A stretch of DNA of 64,000 nucleotides from assembly GCF_017873175.1 (NCBI RefSeq), contig NZ_JAGGJW010000006.1:248001-312000 (forward strand). Reading direction: 5' to 3'. The stretch's first letter is position 1; every line of letters begins with the position of its first letter. Under the pieces are notes generated by a model, which saw only the letters and a list, made by a program, of their open reading frames with translations, was not told the origin of the DNA and ran no database searches. Both the position numbers and the translations under genes were made by a program. This DNA is from Neorhizobium petrolearium. GTDB lineage: Bacteria > Pseudomonadota > Alphaproteobacteria > Rhizobiales > Rhizobiaceae. Of this stretch, positions 40,285 through 49,689 are shown piece after piece.

Positions 40285-42120
40285 ATGCCTGCTTACCGCT
40301 CCAGAACCACGACCCATGGCCGCAACATGGCCGGCGCACGCGGACTGTGGCGTGCCACCGGCATGAAGGACGGTGATTTCGGAAAGCCGATCATCGCCGT
40401 CGTCAATTCGTTTACCCAGTTCGTGCCCGGCCACGTGCATCTGAAGGACCTTGGCCAGCTCGTCGCTCGCGAGATCGAAGCGGCGGGCGGCGTCGCCAAG
40501 GAGTTTAACACGATCGCGGTCGATGACGGCATCGCCATGGGCCATGATGGCATGCTCTATTCGCTGCCTTCGCGCGAGATCATTGCCGATAGCGTCGAGT
40601 ATATGGTCAATGCCCATTGCGCCGATGCCATGGTCTGCATCTCCAATTGCGACAAGATCACTCCCGGCATGCTGAATGCGGCCATGCGACTCAACATTCC
40701 GGTCGTCTTCGTCTCCGGCGGCCCGATGGAGGCCGGCAAGGTCGTCCTGCACGGAAAGAAGGTCGCGCTCGACCTGGTCGACGCCATGGTCGCGGCCGCC
40801 GACGATCAGGTTTCCGACGAGGACGTCAAGGTTATCGAGCGCTCCGCCTGTCCGACCTGCGGCTCGTGCTCGGGCATGTTTACCGCCAATTCGATGAACT
40901 GTCTGACTGAGGCACTCGGCCTGTCGCTGCCCGGCAACGGCTCGACGCTCGCCACCCATGCCGACCGCAAGCGGCTGTTCGTCGAGGCCGGCCACCTGAT
41001 CGTCGATCTCGCCCGCCGCTATTACGAGCAGGAGGACGAAAGCGTCTTGCCGCGTTCGATCGCCACCAAGCAGGCTTTCGAGAACGCCATGGCGCTCGAT
41101 ATTGCCATGGGCGGCTCCACCAATACGGTGCTGCACATCCTGGCGGCGGCCTATGAGGGCGGCGTCGATTTCACCATGGACGATATCGACCGCCTATCGC
41201 GCAGGGTCCCGTGCCTCTCCAAGGTCGCGCCGGCCAAGAGCGACGTGCACATGGAGGACGTCCACCGCGCCGGCGGCATCATGCGCATTCTCGGCGAGCT
41301 CGATCGCGGCGGCCTGATCAACCGCGATTGCTACACGGTGCACGAGGCGACGCTTGGCGATGCCATTGACCGCTGGGACATCACCCGGACCAATTCCGAG
41401 ACCGTGCGCGAATTCTTCAAGGCGGCACCCGGCGGCGTGCCGACCCAGGTCGCCTTCAGCCAGTCGTCGCGTTGGGACGAACTCGACACCGACGGCGAGA
41501 AGGGCATCATTCGCTCGGTCGACCACCCGTTCTCCAAGGATGGCGGTCTCGCCGTGCTCTACGGCAATATCGCGCTCGACGGCTGCATCGTGAAGACCGC
41601 TGGCGTTGACGAATCCATCCTGAAGTTCGCCGGACCCGCCGTCGTATTCGAAAGCCAGGACGCCGCCGTGAAGGGCATCCTCAACAATGAGGTCAAGGCC
41701 GGCGATGTGGTGGTCATCCGCTACGAGGGTCCGAAAGGCGGGCCGGGCATGCAGGAAATGCTCTATCCGACCAGCTATCTGAAATCGAAGGGCCTCGGCA
41801 AGGCCTGCGCGCTCATCACCGATGGCCGCTTTTCCGGCGGCACGTCGGGCCTGTCGATCGGCCATGCCTCGCCGGAAGCGGCCCAGGGCGGCGCAATCGG
41901 CCTGGTGCGCCAGGGCGATACGATCGAGATCGACATCCCGAACCGCACGATCAACCTGAAGGTCTCTGATACCGAACTGGCTGAGCGTCGCGCCGAGCAG
42001 GACAAGCTCGGCTGGAATCCGGAAAAGCCCCGCAAGCGCAACGTTACGACAGCCCTGAAGGCCTACGCAGCCTTCGCCGCCAGTGCCGACAAGGGCGCGG
42101 TGAGGATTTTGCCGGAATAG
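40285..42120 (+). CDS. ilvD: dihydroxy-acid dehydratase
   Basis: IlvD (611 residues) dehydrates 2,3-dihydroxy-isovalerate and its isoleucine analogue, the third common step of branched-chain amino-acid synthesis. [20 protein letters not shown] opens the protein. Fe-S ligand candidates are C122 in [10 protein letters not shown] and C195 in [11 protein letters not shown]; the metal-binding [12 protein letters not shown] is at 79-90. GAGGACAACACC precedes the ATG. It stands alone, as is common in rhizobia. Confidence 0.97.
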   Translation: MPAYRSRTTTHGRNMAGARGLWRATGMKDGDFGKPIIAVVNSFTQFVPGHVHLKDLGQLVAREIEAAGGVAKEFNTIAVDDGIAMGHDGMLYSLPSREIIADSVEYMVNAHCADAMVCISNCDKITPGMLNAAMRLNIPVVFVSGGPMEAGKVVLHGKKVALDLVDAMVAAADDQVSDEDVKVIERSACPTCGSCSGMFTANSMNCLTEALGLSLPGNGSTLATHADRKRLFVEAGHLIVDLARRYYEQEDESVLPRSIATKQAFENAMALDIAMGGSTNTVLHILAAAYEGGVDFTMDDIDRLSRRVPCLSKVAPAKSDVHMEDVHRAGGIMRILGELDRGGLINRDCYTVHEATLGDAIDRWDITRTNSETVREFFKAAPGGVPTQVAFSQSSRWDELDTDGEKGIIRSVDHPFSKDGGLAVLYGNIALDGCIVKTAGVDESILKFAGPAVVFESQDAAVKGILNNEVKAGDVVVIRYEGPKGGPGMQEMLYPTSYLKSKGLGKACALITDGRFSGGTSGLSIGHASPEAAQGGAIGLVRQGDTIEIDIPNRTINLKVSDTELAERRAEQDKLGWNPEKPRKRNVTTALKAYAAFAASADKGAVRILPE

Positions 42121-42132
42121 ACGCGGCGGCGA

Positions 42133-42576
42133 TTACTCCCGTTCCTCTTCGGAAGCGAGAATGGAATTCATCAGTTCCTCGTAATCACCGAGATGTTGGA
42201 CAATGATGTCGATGAGTTCGGCCTTGGTCATGCGTCGAAGCTGTCGCATCAGGGCCTCGAACTTGTCCCGGCGCGCGATATAAACGGCGCTCGGGCGATA
42301 GGCATCCCGGGTATGGACCGTCGCCGCGAATGCGGTCGCAGCCATATGCTTGCAGGGGCCGAAGTCGGAAAAGGCGGGGCAGGTACATTGGCCGGTCAAC
42401 TGGCTGTCCTTCATGACGAGCTCGACCCTGTACAGTCTCGTGCCGGCGCAGCGCGAGGTGACCTTGTCTGCCTGGAACGAGACGATCTCGACCAGCCCCT
42501 CCTCGAAATAGGCCTTGCCACGATCGATATACCGCTGATCGAAGAGAGTGCTTATATGATGTTGCTGCAGTTTCAT
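42133..42576 (-). CDS. small SWIM zinc-finger protein
   Basis: The 147-residue product has a SWIM motif, CTCPAFSDFGPCKHMAA (CxC...CxH), at about residues 63-79. SWIM domains bind DNA or protein and usually sit in larger proteins such as SNF2-type ATPases or transposases; here it stands alone with a helical C terminus rich in Glu. I place the start at MKLQQHHISTLFDQRYIDRG (42576). An in-frame ATG at 42615 would add 13 residues; neither has a clear ribosome site. It is divergent from the disrupted gene at 42614. Confidence 0.72.
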   Translation of the reverse strand: MKLQQHHISTLFDQRYIDRGKAYFEEGLVEIVSFQADKVTSRCAGTRLYRVELVMKDSQLTGQCTCPAFSDFGPCKHMAATAFAATVHTRDAYRPSAVYIARRDKFEALMRQLRRMTKAELIDIIVQHLGDYEELMNSILASEEERE

Positions 42577-42613
42577 GCGCTGGACTCGCGAGCACTGTTG
42601 GTTGGGAGATATC

Positions 42614-43021
42614 ATGGCGAGTAGAAAAGGCATATGGGTGCGAAGTCCCGACCGACCCGTAAAGCCCGAAGCCGCCGAAAAGCGGCGGATCGACGCGGCA
42701 TGTGAAGACTTCATCGACACTTTTTGAAGCCGCGTTTCCTACCGGAGATCAGGCCGACGCAATGGAACTATGTCGTCGACATTACCGGCCGCTGGTCGGG
42801 CGGCCGCTACCGGTTCGTGCAGCGCTATCGCTCGGGCATGCAGCACAACAAGGGTGAAGAGTTCGACGCGCCTTTCGCGAGGCTCGATCGTATGGGGCCA
42901 GTTCGCTTTGACCTGCATTGGTACAGGCATACGGGTCAAGTGGTGGAAGCGCCATGAGGGATTGCCCCTGTCGGAGGCACTACGCGCTCTTGAAGAGGAC
43001 GGCCTGCTTCACCCACCGTGA
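42614..43021 (+). pseudogene. frame-disrupted conserved hypothetical gene (two compensating frameshifts)
   Basis: Three open segments join into one protein of about 135 residues. Segment A (ATG 42614, MASRKGIWVRSPDRPVKP...ACEDFIDTF) stops in a run of five T at 42721-42725. Reading on with one more T gives segment B, LKPRFLPEIRPTQWNYVVDI through FDLHWYRHTGQ. Leaving out G42940 brings back the first frame and gives segment C, WWKRHEGLPLSEALRALEED to the TGA at 43019. The two shifts cancel. I do not recognise a named family. Either the gene has decayed or the assembly has two indels. Confidence 0.7.
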
Positions 43022-43030
43022 CGGTTTTGT

Positions 43031-43393
43031 TCAAAGCGGCCGGTTGAGGTTATTATAAACCTCATCGAACTGCTTTAACCGCTCCTGATATGCAGCGCGA
43101 ATGCAATCCGCATCCCCACCGCAGGCATGGCGCCTTTTCAGCCACTCCACCTGTTCGTCCTGCATCGCGCCCCTCGATCCCATCGCAAGAAGGCCCGAGA
43201 GCAGCTCGAAAGTGGTCACCATTTTCACGTCGTCATCGTTGAGCGCGCGCGTATCGCAGATGACCTTTTCGTCCGCGGCTAGGTCCGGACGATCGCAATC
43301 GAAACTCGCGGCGGAAGCATTCCGGGGGAGCGTCGGGAGTGCCGTTGCGAACAGAAATCCGCTCAATGCGACTGTTGTGACGATATGTTTCAT
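43031..43393 (-). CDS. secreted LprI-like (DUF1311) protein
   Basis: The 120-residue product has a signal peptide (MKHIVTTVALSGFLFATALP, cleavage near ASA-A) and the LprI/DUF1311 pattern: DCDRPDLAADEKVICDT, then QVEWLKRRHACGGDADCIRA with paired Cys. LprI of Mycobacterium inhibits lysozyme; most relatives are untested. It should act in the periplasm. A YkvA-type gene lies upstream on the same strand. Confidence 0.75.
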   Translation of the reverse strand: MKHIVTTVALSGFLFATALPTLPRNASAASFDCDRPDLAADEKVICDTRALNDDDVKMVTTFELLSGLLAMGSRGAMQDEQVEWLKRRHACGGDADCIRAAYQERLKQFDEVYNNLNRPL

Positions 43394-43432
43394 GCCAGCT
43401 TATCCTCGATTTCGATGCGCGGAGCCGGCAGG

Positions 43433-43813
43433 TCAGATCAGCCTTTGGAGGCTCCAAAGGAGCAAGATGAGGCAGAAGATCCAGATGGCAAGGATGAAGG
43501 CGAGACCGCCACGGCTGACGGGACGCTCCACCCGGCGGGCCGCCTCCATACGGAACTCCGCCATCAGTTCTTCGGGAACCAAACGGATTGCCAGCAGGAT
43601 GCCGAGTGGCACGATCAGCAGGTCGTCGAGATAGCCGAGCACTGGGACGAAGTCGGGGATGAGGTCGATCGGCGAAAGCGCATAAGCTGCCACCGCGCCC
43701 GCGACGAGCTTGGCACGGAGCGGAACGCGCTCGTCGCGGGCAGCGAGCCACAGCGCCACGATGTCGCGCTTTAGGCTTTTCGCCCAACCTTTCGCCTTTG
43801 CCAAAAATCCCAT
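43433..43813 (-). CDS. YkvA-like (DUF1232) membrane protein
   Basis: This 126-residue protein shows the DUF1232 core AYALSPIDLIPDFVPVLGYL followed by DDLLIVPLGILLAIRL. A second hydrophobic segment near the C terminus (LAFILAIWIFCLILLLWSL) makes it a likely inner-membrane protein. Function is unknown. It is followed 39 bases later by the LprI-like gene on the same strand. Confidence 0.85.
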   Translation of the reverse strand: MGFLAKAKGWAKSLKRDIVALWLAARDERVPLRAKLVAGAVAAYALSPIDLIPDFVPVLGYLDDLLIVPLGILLAIRLVPEELMAEFRMEAARRVERPVSRGGLAFILAIWIFCLILLLWSLQRLI

Positions 43814-43947
43814 GGTTTACTCTCCGTTTCGCACCTATATAGCACGGTGATCCTGATGGTTTTCGCCGTAGTTTCCGTGGTTCCGCCACCTTTCCTTTCT
43901 AGCGTCCCGCGCTACAAATCGTTCCGGATTTAGCAAAGAGGAATCAT

Positions 43948-45351
43948 ATGCTGAGCGTGCTGAAACGCGTGTCGACAGGTCTTCTCGCCCTTACCCTGCT
44001 GGCGCCTGCTGCAGCTTTCGCGCAGGAGAGCAAGGCTGTGCCGCAGAGCCGGCAGGAGATGCAACTCTCCTTCGCGCCGCTGGTCAAGCAGACGACCGGC
44101 GCTGTGGTGAACGTCTATGCGGAACGCGTCGTGCAGCGGCTCAATCCCTTTGCGGGCGATCCTTTCTTCGAGCAGTTCTTCGGCCAGCGCATGCCGAACC
44201 GCACCGAGAAACAGTCTTCGCTGGGATCGGGCGTCATCCTCTCACAGAACGGATTGGTGGTCACCAACAACCATGTCATCGAGGGTGCTGACGACATCAA
44301 GATCGCGCTTGCGGACGGCCGGGAATTTCCCTGCGATGTGGTGCTGAAGGACGCGAGCGTTGACCTTGCGGTGCTGCGCATCAAGGCCAAGGAGGATTTC
44401 CCGGTTCTGCCGATCGGCGATTCCGACGCTGTCGAGGTGGGCGACCTCGTTCTGGCGATCGGCAACCCGTTCGGCGTCGGCCAGACCGTTACGAGCGGCA
44501 TCGTCTCGGCGCTGGCGCGCAATCAGGTAACCACCGGGGATTTCGGTTTCTTCATCCAGACCGACGCATCGATTAACCCCGGCAATTCCGGCGGTGCGCT
44601 GATGAATATGAATGGTGAGCTGATCGGCATCAATACCGCGATCTTCTCGCGCGGCGGCGGTTCGAACGGCGTCGGTTTTGCCATTCCGGCGAACCTCGTA
44701 AAGGTATTCCTGGCTGCCGCTGCCGAAGGCAGGACGACATTCGAACGGCCTTATGTCGGGGCGACTTTTGATGCGGTGACGTCTGATGTCGCCGAGGCTC
44801 TGGGCCTCAAGGCTGCTCGTGGCGCGCTGGTCGTCCGGGTGGTCGAAGGCGGGCCTGCCGATAGGGCAGGGCTGAAGCCGGGGGAGGTGGTGACGGCGGT
44901 CAACGGCGTCCAGGTCGAGCACCCGGATGCGCTCGGTTATCGCCTGACGACTGCGGGTCTCGGCAAGCAGGCCGCCCTGACGGTCCAGACGAGCGACGGC
45001 GAACGGCAGGTCAACCTTGCGCTCAACACTGCGCCGGAGACGACCCCCAGGGATGAGCGGCTGCTCGAAGGTCGCAACCCGTTTGCCGGCCTGAGGGTTG
45101 CCAATCTTTCACCGAGGCTTGCAACGGAACTGCATATCCCGGCGGAGAAGGCGGGCGTGGTGGTGACGGATGTGATGCGCGGCTCTCCGGCCGCCCGCTA
45201 CGGCTTTGCCCCGAGGGATATTGTCATCTCCCTGAACGGCACGACCGTCACGACGACGAAGGCACTGGAAACCATGCTGGATGATGATCCGGGTTTCTGG
45301 CGGGTCGAGATTGAACGCGACGGACAGCGTATAAGGCAATTTTTTCGATGA
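43948..45351 (+). CDS. periplasmic serine endoprotease, DegQ/DegP type
   Basis: The 467-residue protein degrades or refolds damaged envelope proteins. A signal peptide ends near AAAFA. The trypsin-like domain has H109 in TNNHVIEG, D139 in ASVDLAVLR and S214 in NPGNSGGAL. Two PDZ domains follow (about 265-350 and 375-460). The stop overlaps the ATG of rarA by 4 bases, so the two genes form an operon. AGAGGAATC precedes ATG 43948. Confidence 0.94.
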   Translation: MLSVLKRVSTGLLALTLLAPAAAFAQESKAVPQSRQEMQLSFAPLVKQTTGAVVNVYAERVVQRLNPFAGDPFFEQFFGQRMPNRTEKQSSLGSGVILSQNGLVVTNNHVIEGADDIKIALADGREFPCDVVLKDASVDLAVLRIKAKEDFPVLPIGDSDAVEVGDLVLAIGNPFGVGQTVTSGIVSALARNQVTTGDFGFFIQTDASINPGNSGGALMNMNGELIGINTAIFSRGGGSNGVGFAIPANLVKVFLAAAAEGRTTFERPYVGATFDAVTSDVAEALGLKAARGALVVRVVEGGPADRAGLKPGEVVTAVNGVQVEHPDALGYRLTTAGLGKQAALTVQTSDGERQVNLALNTAPETTPRDERLLEGRNPFAGLRVANLSPRLATELHIPAEKAGVVVTDVMRGSPAARYGFAPRDIVISLNGTTVTTTKALETMLDDDPGFWRVEIERDGQRIRQFFR

Positions 45352-46664
45352 GCAGTGATCTCTTCGCGCCAAAGGTTCCGGAAGAGGTCGCCAACCGGCG
45401 GCCGCTCGCCGATCGGCTGCGCCCGAAGACGCTCGCCGACGTCACCGGCCAGCCGCATCTGACCGGCGAAGACGGCGTTCTGCGGCGCATGATCGCTTCC
45501 GGTTCGCTTGGATCGATGATCTTCTGGGGACCGCCCGGCACCGGCAAGACGACGGTGGCCCGGCTCCTGTCCGGCGAGGCCGGGCTTGCCTTCGAACAGA
45601 TCTCGGCGATCTTTTCCGGCGTTGCGGACCTGAAGAAGGTCTTCGAGGCGGCTCGCATGCGCCGCATGGACGGCCGCCAGACGCTGCTTTTCGTCGATGA
45701 GATCCACCGCTTCAACCGCGCCCAGCAGGACAGCTTTCTGCCGGTCATGGAGGACGGGACGGTCATCCTCGTCGGTGCGACGACCGAAAATCCCAGCTTT
45801 GAGCTCAATGCCGCACTTCTGTCCCGCGCCCGGGTGCTGACCTTCCGCTCGCATGACGAGGAGAGCCTGGAAGAGTTGTTGAAGCGCGCCGAGCTTGCTG
45901 AGGGCAAGCCGCTGCCGCTTGATGGCGATGCCCGCGCGAGCTTGATCCGCATGGCGGATGGCGACGGCCGCGCGGTGCTGACGCTTGCCGAAGAGGTCTG
46001 GCGTGCGGCGAGGGAAGGGGAAATCTTCGATACGGCAGGTCTCACGGAGATCGTCCAGCGCCGCGCGCCTGTGTACGACAAGGCGCAGGACGGCCATTAC
46101 AATCTCATCTCCGCGCTGCACAAGTCGGTGCGCGGTTCCGATCCGGATGCGGCGCTATATTACCTTGCGCGCATGTTCGATGCCGGGGAGGATCCTCTCT
46201 ATCTCGGCCGCCGGCTGGTGCGCATGGCGGTGGAGGATATCGGGCTTGCCGATCCACAGGCGCTCGTCATCGCCAACGCCGCCAAGGATGCTTACGATTA
46301 TCTCGGATCACCCGAGGGCGAGCTGGCATTCGCTGAGGCCTGCGTTTATCTGGCGACCGCGCCGAAATCGAATGCGGTTTACACCGCCTTCAAGGCAGCG
46401 ACACGGGCCGCCAAGGAAAACGGCTCGCTTCTGCCGCCGAAGCGCATTCTCAACGCACCGACCAAGTTGATGAAGGGCGAGGGCTACGGCGAAGGCTATC
46501 GCTACGACCATGACGAGCCGGACGCCTTCTCCGGTCAAGATTACTTCCCCGAAAAGATGGGACGGCAGACCTTCTATGATCCGCCGGAACGCGGTTTCGA
46601 GCGTGAGATCAGGAAGCGGCTCGACTGGTGGGCCAAGCTGCGAAAGGAGCGGAACGCGGAATAG
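45348..46664 (+). CDS. rarA: replication-associated recombination protein A (RarA/MgsA)
   Basis: RarA (438 residues) is a AAA+ ATPase of the WRNIP1/Mgs1 family that acts at stalled replication forks. Walker A is GPPGTGKT at 61-68 and Walker B is LLFVDEIH near 113-120. The C-terminal tetramerisation part shows ALYYLARMFDAGEDPLYLGR and AVEDIGLADPQ. The C terminus has the conserved YKYDHD-like YRYDHDEPDAFSGQDYFPE. Its start lies inside the degQ-type stop codon. Confidence 0.96.
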   Translation: MSSDLFAPKVPEEVANRRPLADRLRPKTLADVTGQPHLTGEDGVLRRMIASGSLGSMIFWGPPGTGKTTVARLLSGEAGLAFEQISAIFSGVADLKKVFEAARMRRMDGRQTLLFVDEIHRFNRAQQDSFLPVMEDGTVILVGATTENPSFELNAALLSRARVLTFRSHDEESLEELLKRAELAEGKPLPLDGDARASLIRMADGDGRAVLTLAEEVWRAAREGEIFDTAGLTEIVQRRAPVYDKAQDGHYNLISALHKSVRGSDPDAALYYLARMFDAGEDPLYLGRRLVRMAVEDIGLADPQALVIANAAKDAYDYLGSPEGELAFAEACVYLATAPKSNAVYTAFKAATRAAKENGSLLPPKRILNAPTKLMKGEGYGEGYRYDHDEPDAFSGQDYFPEKMGRQTFYDPPERGFEREIRKRLDWWAKLRKERNAE

Positions 46665-46694
46665 GGGTGCGCACACGGCCGCGGCTCGGAACGC

Positions 46695-47042
46695 TCACGA
46701 TGCCTGCTTCTGGCTCAGCGCATTGGCGGGGGCGGCAATAAGCTTGACGGAGGATTCCGCAAGCCCGTTATGGCCTTCCATATCAACGATCAGATGCCAA
46801 TGGCCGTTTTCCGGAATGACCAGCCGGATCGGCGATCGCTTGGCGACGCCGCCGACATATTTGAAATCGAGCCGTTCGGTGAAGCGCTGGAAATTGGTGG
46901 CCGTCATCAGGCGTACGTTGTTGACCGCACTCAGCGTCACCTCGATCGTCGTGCCCGCGCGCTGCGGTTTCAGGTCGTAGTGTGTAAAGCGGAAATTCGG
47001 GGCGGCCATCCCTGCCTCATTCATGCCTGCATCGAAGTTCAT
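46695..47042 (-). CDS. DUF1883 domain protein
   Basis: The 115-residue product matches DUF1883 by FRFTHYDLKPQRAGTTIEV, NVRLMTATNFQRF, and SPIRLVIPENGHWHLIVDME. No signal peptide is seen. In other bacteria this small domain is found alone or fused to TIR domains, but its function is unknown. I choose ATG 47042; ATG 47024 is an alternative, closer to the conserved core. It is convergent with rarA. Confidence 0.8.
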   Translation of the reverse strand: MNFDAGMNEAGMAAPNFRFTHYDLKPQRAGTTIEVTLSAVNNVRLMTATNFQRFTERLDFKYVGGVAKRSPIRLVIPENGHWHLIVDMEGHNGLAESSVKLIAAPANALSQKQAS

Positions 47043-47219
47043 CAATGCTAACGGTACGTCGTTAATGAATCGTGGAACCTTGCGGTTACCTGAGTGTTAG
47101 TTCCTGTGAAGTTCGAATTCTGCACTGGCTCGAAAGAGGTGCCGTGCCGGAGTTCAATCAGGCGGCTTTCGTCCCCTGCAGCCGCCGCACAATAATAATA
47201 TTTGACCTCCTGACTTGAT

Positions 47220-47249
47220 ATCCCGCCGCCTCCTTGCGGCGGGATTTTT
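47220..47249 (+). terminator. strong terminator with no gene before it; possible small RNA 3' end
   Basis: TCCCGCCGC (47221-47229) pairs with GCGGCGGGA (47236-47244), extended by one A-T pair, and ends in TTTTTC. The loop CTCCTT and the linker before the stem (TTGACCTCCTGAC) both carry CTCC. No + strand gene lies between rarA (ending 46664) and here. The terminator and the CTCC motifs are what one expects at the end of a trans-acting small RNA encoded in about 47090-47249; no clear promoter is visible. Confidence 0.6.
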
Positions 47250-47343
47250 CTTTCGTGCAAAGAATTTTGGGATGGCTTTGTCGGCCTTACTCCCGGTTCA
47301 CCGTCCTTGGGGCATCACGAACCGATCCTTTGAGGAGGAAGCC

Positions 47344-48285
47344 ATGCCAATCAGAATGTTTGCGGCCCTTATCGCTGTCGCTGCGGCATCGATCATTCCC
47401 GCTATTGCCGCAGCGCAGGAATCCAAGCCTGCCGCGCCCCAGGCCATTGCCGTTGAGCCATCGAAGAAAGGGCATATCGAGGCAGGCGGCATCAGCTACT
47501 ATTACGAGATCCGTGGCGAGGGAGAGCCGCTCCTGTTGCTGCATGGCGGTCTTGGCTCGATCGACATGTTTGCGCCGATCATGCCGGCGCTCACTGAACA
47601 CCGACAAGTGATCGGCGTCGACCTTCAGGGTCATGGCCGCACGCCTCTGGGCAAGCGGCCGATCACGCTGGAAGCGATCGGCGCCGACATGGGCAAGATT
47701 GTCTCCGAACTCGGCTACGATCAGGTCGATGTGCTGGGCTATTCCATGGGCGGTGGTGTCGCTCTGCAAATGGCGGCGCAGGCGCCGGAAAAGGTACGGC
47801 GGCTCGTCAGCGCTTCTGCTCCCTTCGCCAAGAACGGTTTCTTTCCGGAAATGATCCCGCAGCAGGAATCTGTCAGCGCCGCCATGGCCGAGATGATGAA
47901 GGACACGCCGATGTTCATCTCCTACAAGGCCGTGGCACCGGACGTTTCGGAGTTCCCGCGGCTGCTCGACGCCATGGGGGACCTGATGCGTCGCGACTAC
48001 GACTTTTCGGAAGCGGTTGCCAAGCTGACCATGCCGGTCATGCTGGTCTATGGCGACAGCGACATGATCCGTCCCGAACATATCGTCGAGTTCTACCAGA
48101 AACTTGGCGGCGGGTTGAAGGACGCCGGCTGGATGCGCGAGAACATGTCGAAGAACCGGCTGACGATCCTGCCCGATCTCACCCACTACGAGGCTTTCGC
48201 ATCTCCGGTTATGGTTCCGGCCGTGCTGCCCTTCCTGGATGGCAAGAGCAATGCGCCGAACTGGGCGGAACAGATGAAGCAGTGA
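47344..48285 (+). CDS. secreted alpha/beta hydrolase
   Basis: The 313-residue protein has a signal peptide (MPIRMFAALIAVAAASIIPA, ending near IAAA) and the alpha/beta hydrolase fold. HGG at 67-69 forms the oxyanion hole. The nucleophile is S134 in GYSMGGG, the acid is probably D in VYGDSDMIRPEH, and the His lies in PDLTHYEAF. The substrate cannot be told. ATG 47344 follows GAGGAGG; the frame is open upstream through the terminator at 47220, which rules out the longer start. It ends at a hairpin at 48299. Confidence 0.88.
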   Translation: MPIRMFAALIAVAAASIIPAIAAAQESKPAAPQAIAVEPSKKGHIEAGGISYYYEIRGEGEPLLLLHGGLGSIDMFAPIMPALTEHRQVIGVDLQGHGRTPLGKRPITLEAIGADMGKIVSELGYDQVDVLGYSMGGGVALQMAAQAPEKVRRLVSASAPFAKNGFFPEMIPQQESVSAAMAEMMKDTPMFISYKAVAPDVSEFPRLLDAMGDLMRRDYDFSEAVAKLTMPVMLVYGDSDMIRPEHIVEFYQKLGGGLKDAGWMRENMSKNRLTILPDLTHYEAFASPVMVPAVLPFLDGKSNAPNWAEQMKQ

Positions 48286-48298
48286 CGATCCTCATCGA

Positions 48299-48332
48299 AA
48301 CCAATGCCGGTTGGAGATCGGCATTGGTTATT
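48299..48332. terminator. hairpin between convergent hydrolase and ketopantoate reductase genes
   Basis: Eleven perfect pairs (48299-48309 with 48319-48329) close a 9-base loop, 14 bases after the hydrolase stop. Short T tracts lie on both sides, so it may serve both strands. Confidence 0.6.
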
Positions 48333-48381
48333 CTCCAAATGCTTATGTCGATTTTTTTATCCAAAATTAGAGGAAGTTGAT

Positions 48382-49386
48382 TCATTTTTTGAGGTTTTCG
48401 CGATCGAGCTGGACGGTGAGCGCCAGCACGGTCTCGCAGGTCGGAGTTGGGACGCCTGCGAGCTTGCCGAGCGCGACCACCATGCCGGTGAGGGGCACGA
48501 TTTCCAGCGGCTTGCCGGCAATGAGGTCCTGAAGCATTGAAGTCCGGACTGGGCCGAACCCTCCGGACCGCCCCAATTCCTCCTGAACGCCGGTGCTGAA
48601 GACCGCGCCGAGCGCTTCGCCGACTGCCTTGGTTTCCGACATGACCTTGCCTATCTGTTCGACCAGCGGCGGATTTTGCATGATGGAGTTCATAAGGCCG
48701 CGGGTGAGCGCGCTGATCGGGTTGTAGGCGGCATTGCCCATCAGCTTCGTCCAGATCGCATCGCGGATGCGCTGGGTCGGGATGATGGTGAGGCCTGCGC
48801 GGCCGAGGAGATCGGCAATCGTCACGAGGTCTCTGGAAAGATCGCCGGACGGCTCTCCGAGGAAGAAGCGGCCGTCGCCGTTGAGCCGGACGGTGCCGGG
48901 CGCGATCACTTCTGCACCCTGATAGGCGACACAGCCGAGCACCCGCTCCGGCCCGACGAGCCGCCAGAGCTTGCCGTCCGGATCGAGCTCGGGAAGCTGG
49001 CGTTCCGCATGACCGCTTTCCTCGTCCCGGTGAAAATACCACCACGGAATGCCGTTGAGGATCATGATCACGCGCGTGCCGTCCTTGGTGAGTCCGGCAA
49101 GGCCTTCCGCCGCTTCGGCAAGCTGATGGCCCTTGAGACCGGTAATGACGAGGTCCTGCTTCGGCAGTTCCGAAGGATCGCTGGTGGCGGTGACCCGTAC
49201 ATGAAGCGGCGGGGTGTCGCTGCCGCCCTTCGCAACGGTCAAACCCTTTTCACGGATGGCCGCCAGATGCGCGCCGCGTGCCACGACGGACACGTTCACC
49301 TCTTCGCCGAGCCGGCTTGCGATCCTCGCAGCAAACGCTCCACCGAGCGCGCCCGCGCCGTAGATGCAAATATTTCTGATCGTCAT
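48382..49386 (-). CDS. ketopantoate reductase family (PanE/ApbA) protein
   Basis: The 334-residue protein has the N-terminal NADP Rossmann motif IYGAGALGGAFAA (8-20) and the family pattern GLKGHQLAEAAEGL, RVIMILNGIPWWY and KLMGNAAYNPISALTR, which contains the catalytic-type Lys. PanE makes pantoate for coenzyme A, but the family has many members with other substrates, and length and GIPWWYFHR point to the broader group. GAGGAA precedes ATG 49386; an in-frame start at 49413 is less likely. Confidence 0.85.
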   Translation of the reverse strand: MTIRNICIYGAGALGGAFAARIASRLGEEVNVSVVARGAHLAAIREKGLTVAKGGSDTPPLHVRVTATSDPSELPKQDLVITGLKGHQLAEAAEGLAGLTKDGTRVIMILNGIPWWYFHRDEESGHAERQLPELDPDGKLWRLVGPERVLGCVAYQGAEVIAPGTVRLNGDGRFFLGEPSGDLSRDLVTIADLLGRAGLTIIPTQRIRDAIWTKLMGNAAYNPISALTRGLMNSIMQNPPLVEQIGKVMSETKAVGEALGAVFSTGVQEELGRSGGFGPVRTSMLQDLIAGKPLEIVPLTGMVVALGKLAGVPTPTCETVLALTVQLDRENLKK

Positions 49387-49467
49387 GATGTTCCTCGTCT
49401 GCGCCTTGTGCAATGCGGTAGACTTAGGCCATCCGGCACCGTGAGGCGAACGAGTTTTTGTGATGAA

Positions 49468-49689
49468 TCAATGGCGGGCACGGTTGCCTGGCAGGAGCTC
49501 CGCGCGGCGCAGCTCGTCGATAGCGGCGACCGCGGCCTCGACGGACCATCCGGCCCGCAGCGCAGCGGCGACCATCTTGACTTCAGCTTCTTCTTCAAGC
49601 GCCAGGAAAAGCGGCTCGAGTGCCTCCTGCGCCGTGAGGATGTGGTCATCCGGCGATGCGACGGACGTGGATGCGGCAGACATGGGCAT
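49468..49689 (-). CDS. small hypothetical protein, 73 aa
   Basis: I do not recognise a named family. The product is a soluble, mostly helical peptide: SPDDHILTAQEALEPLFLAL, then EEEAEVKMVAAALRAGWS, then EAAVAAIDELRRAELLPG. ATG 49689 (MPMSAAS) or 49683 is possible, with GAGGAG 11 or more bases upstream. The frame continues open through the opposite strand of ftsZ, but only this part has normal composition and a start with a ribosome site. It lies 81 bases from the ketopantoate reductase gene on the same strand. Confidence 0.6.
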   Translation of the reverse strand: MPMSAASTSVASPDDHILTAQEALEPLFLALEEEAEVKMVAAALRAGWSVEAAVAAIDELRRAELLPGNRARH

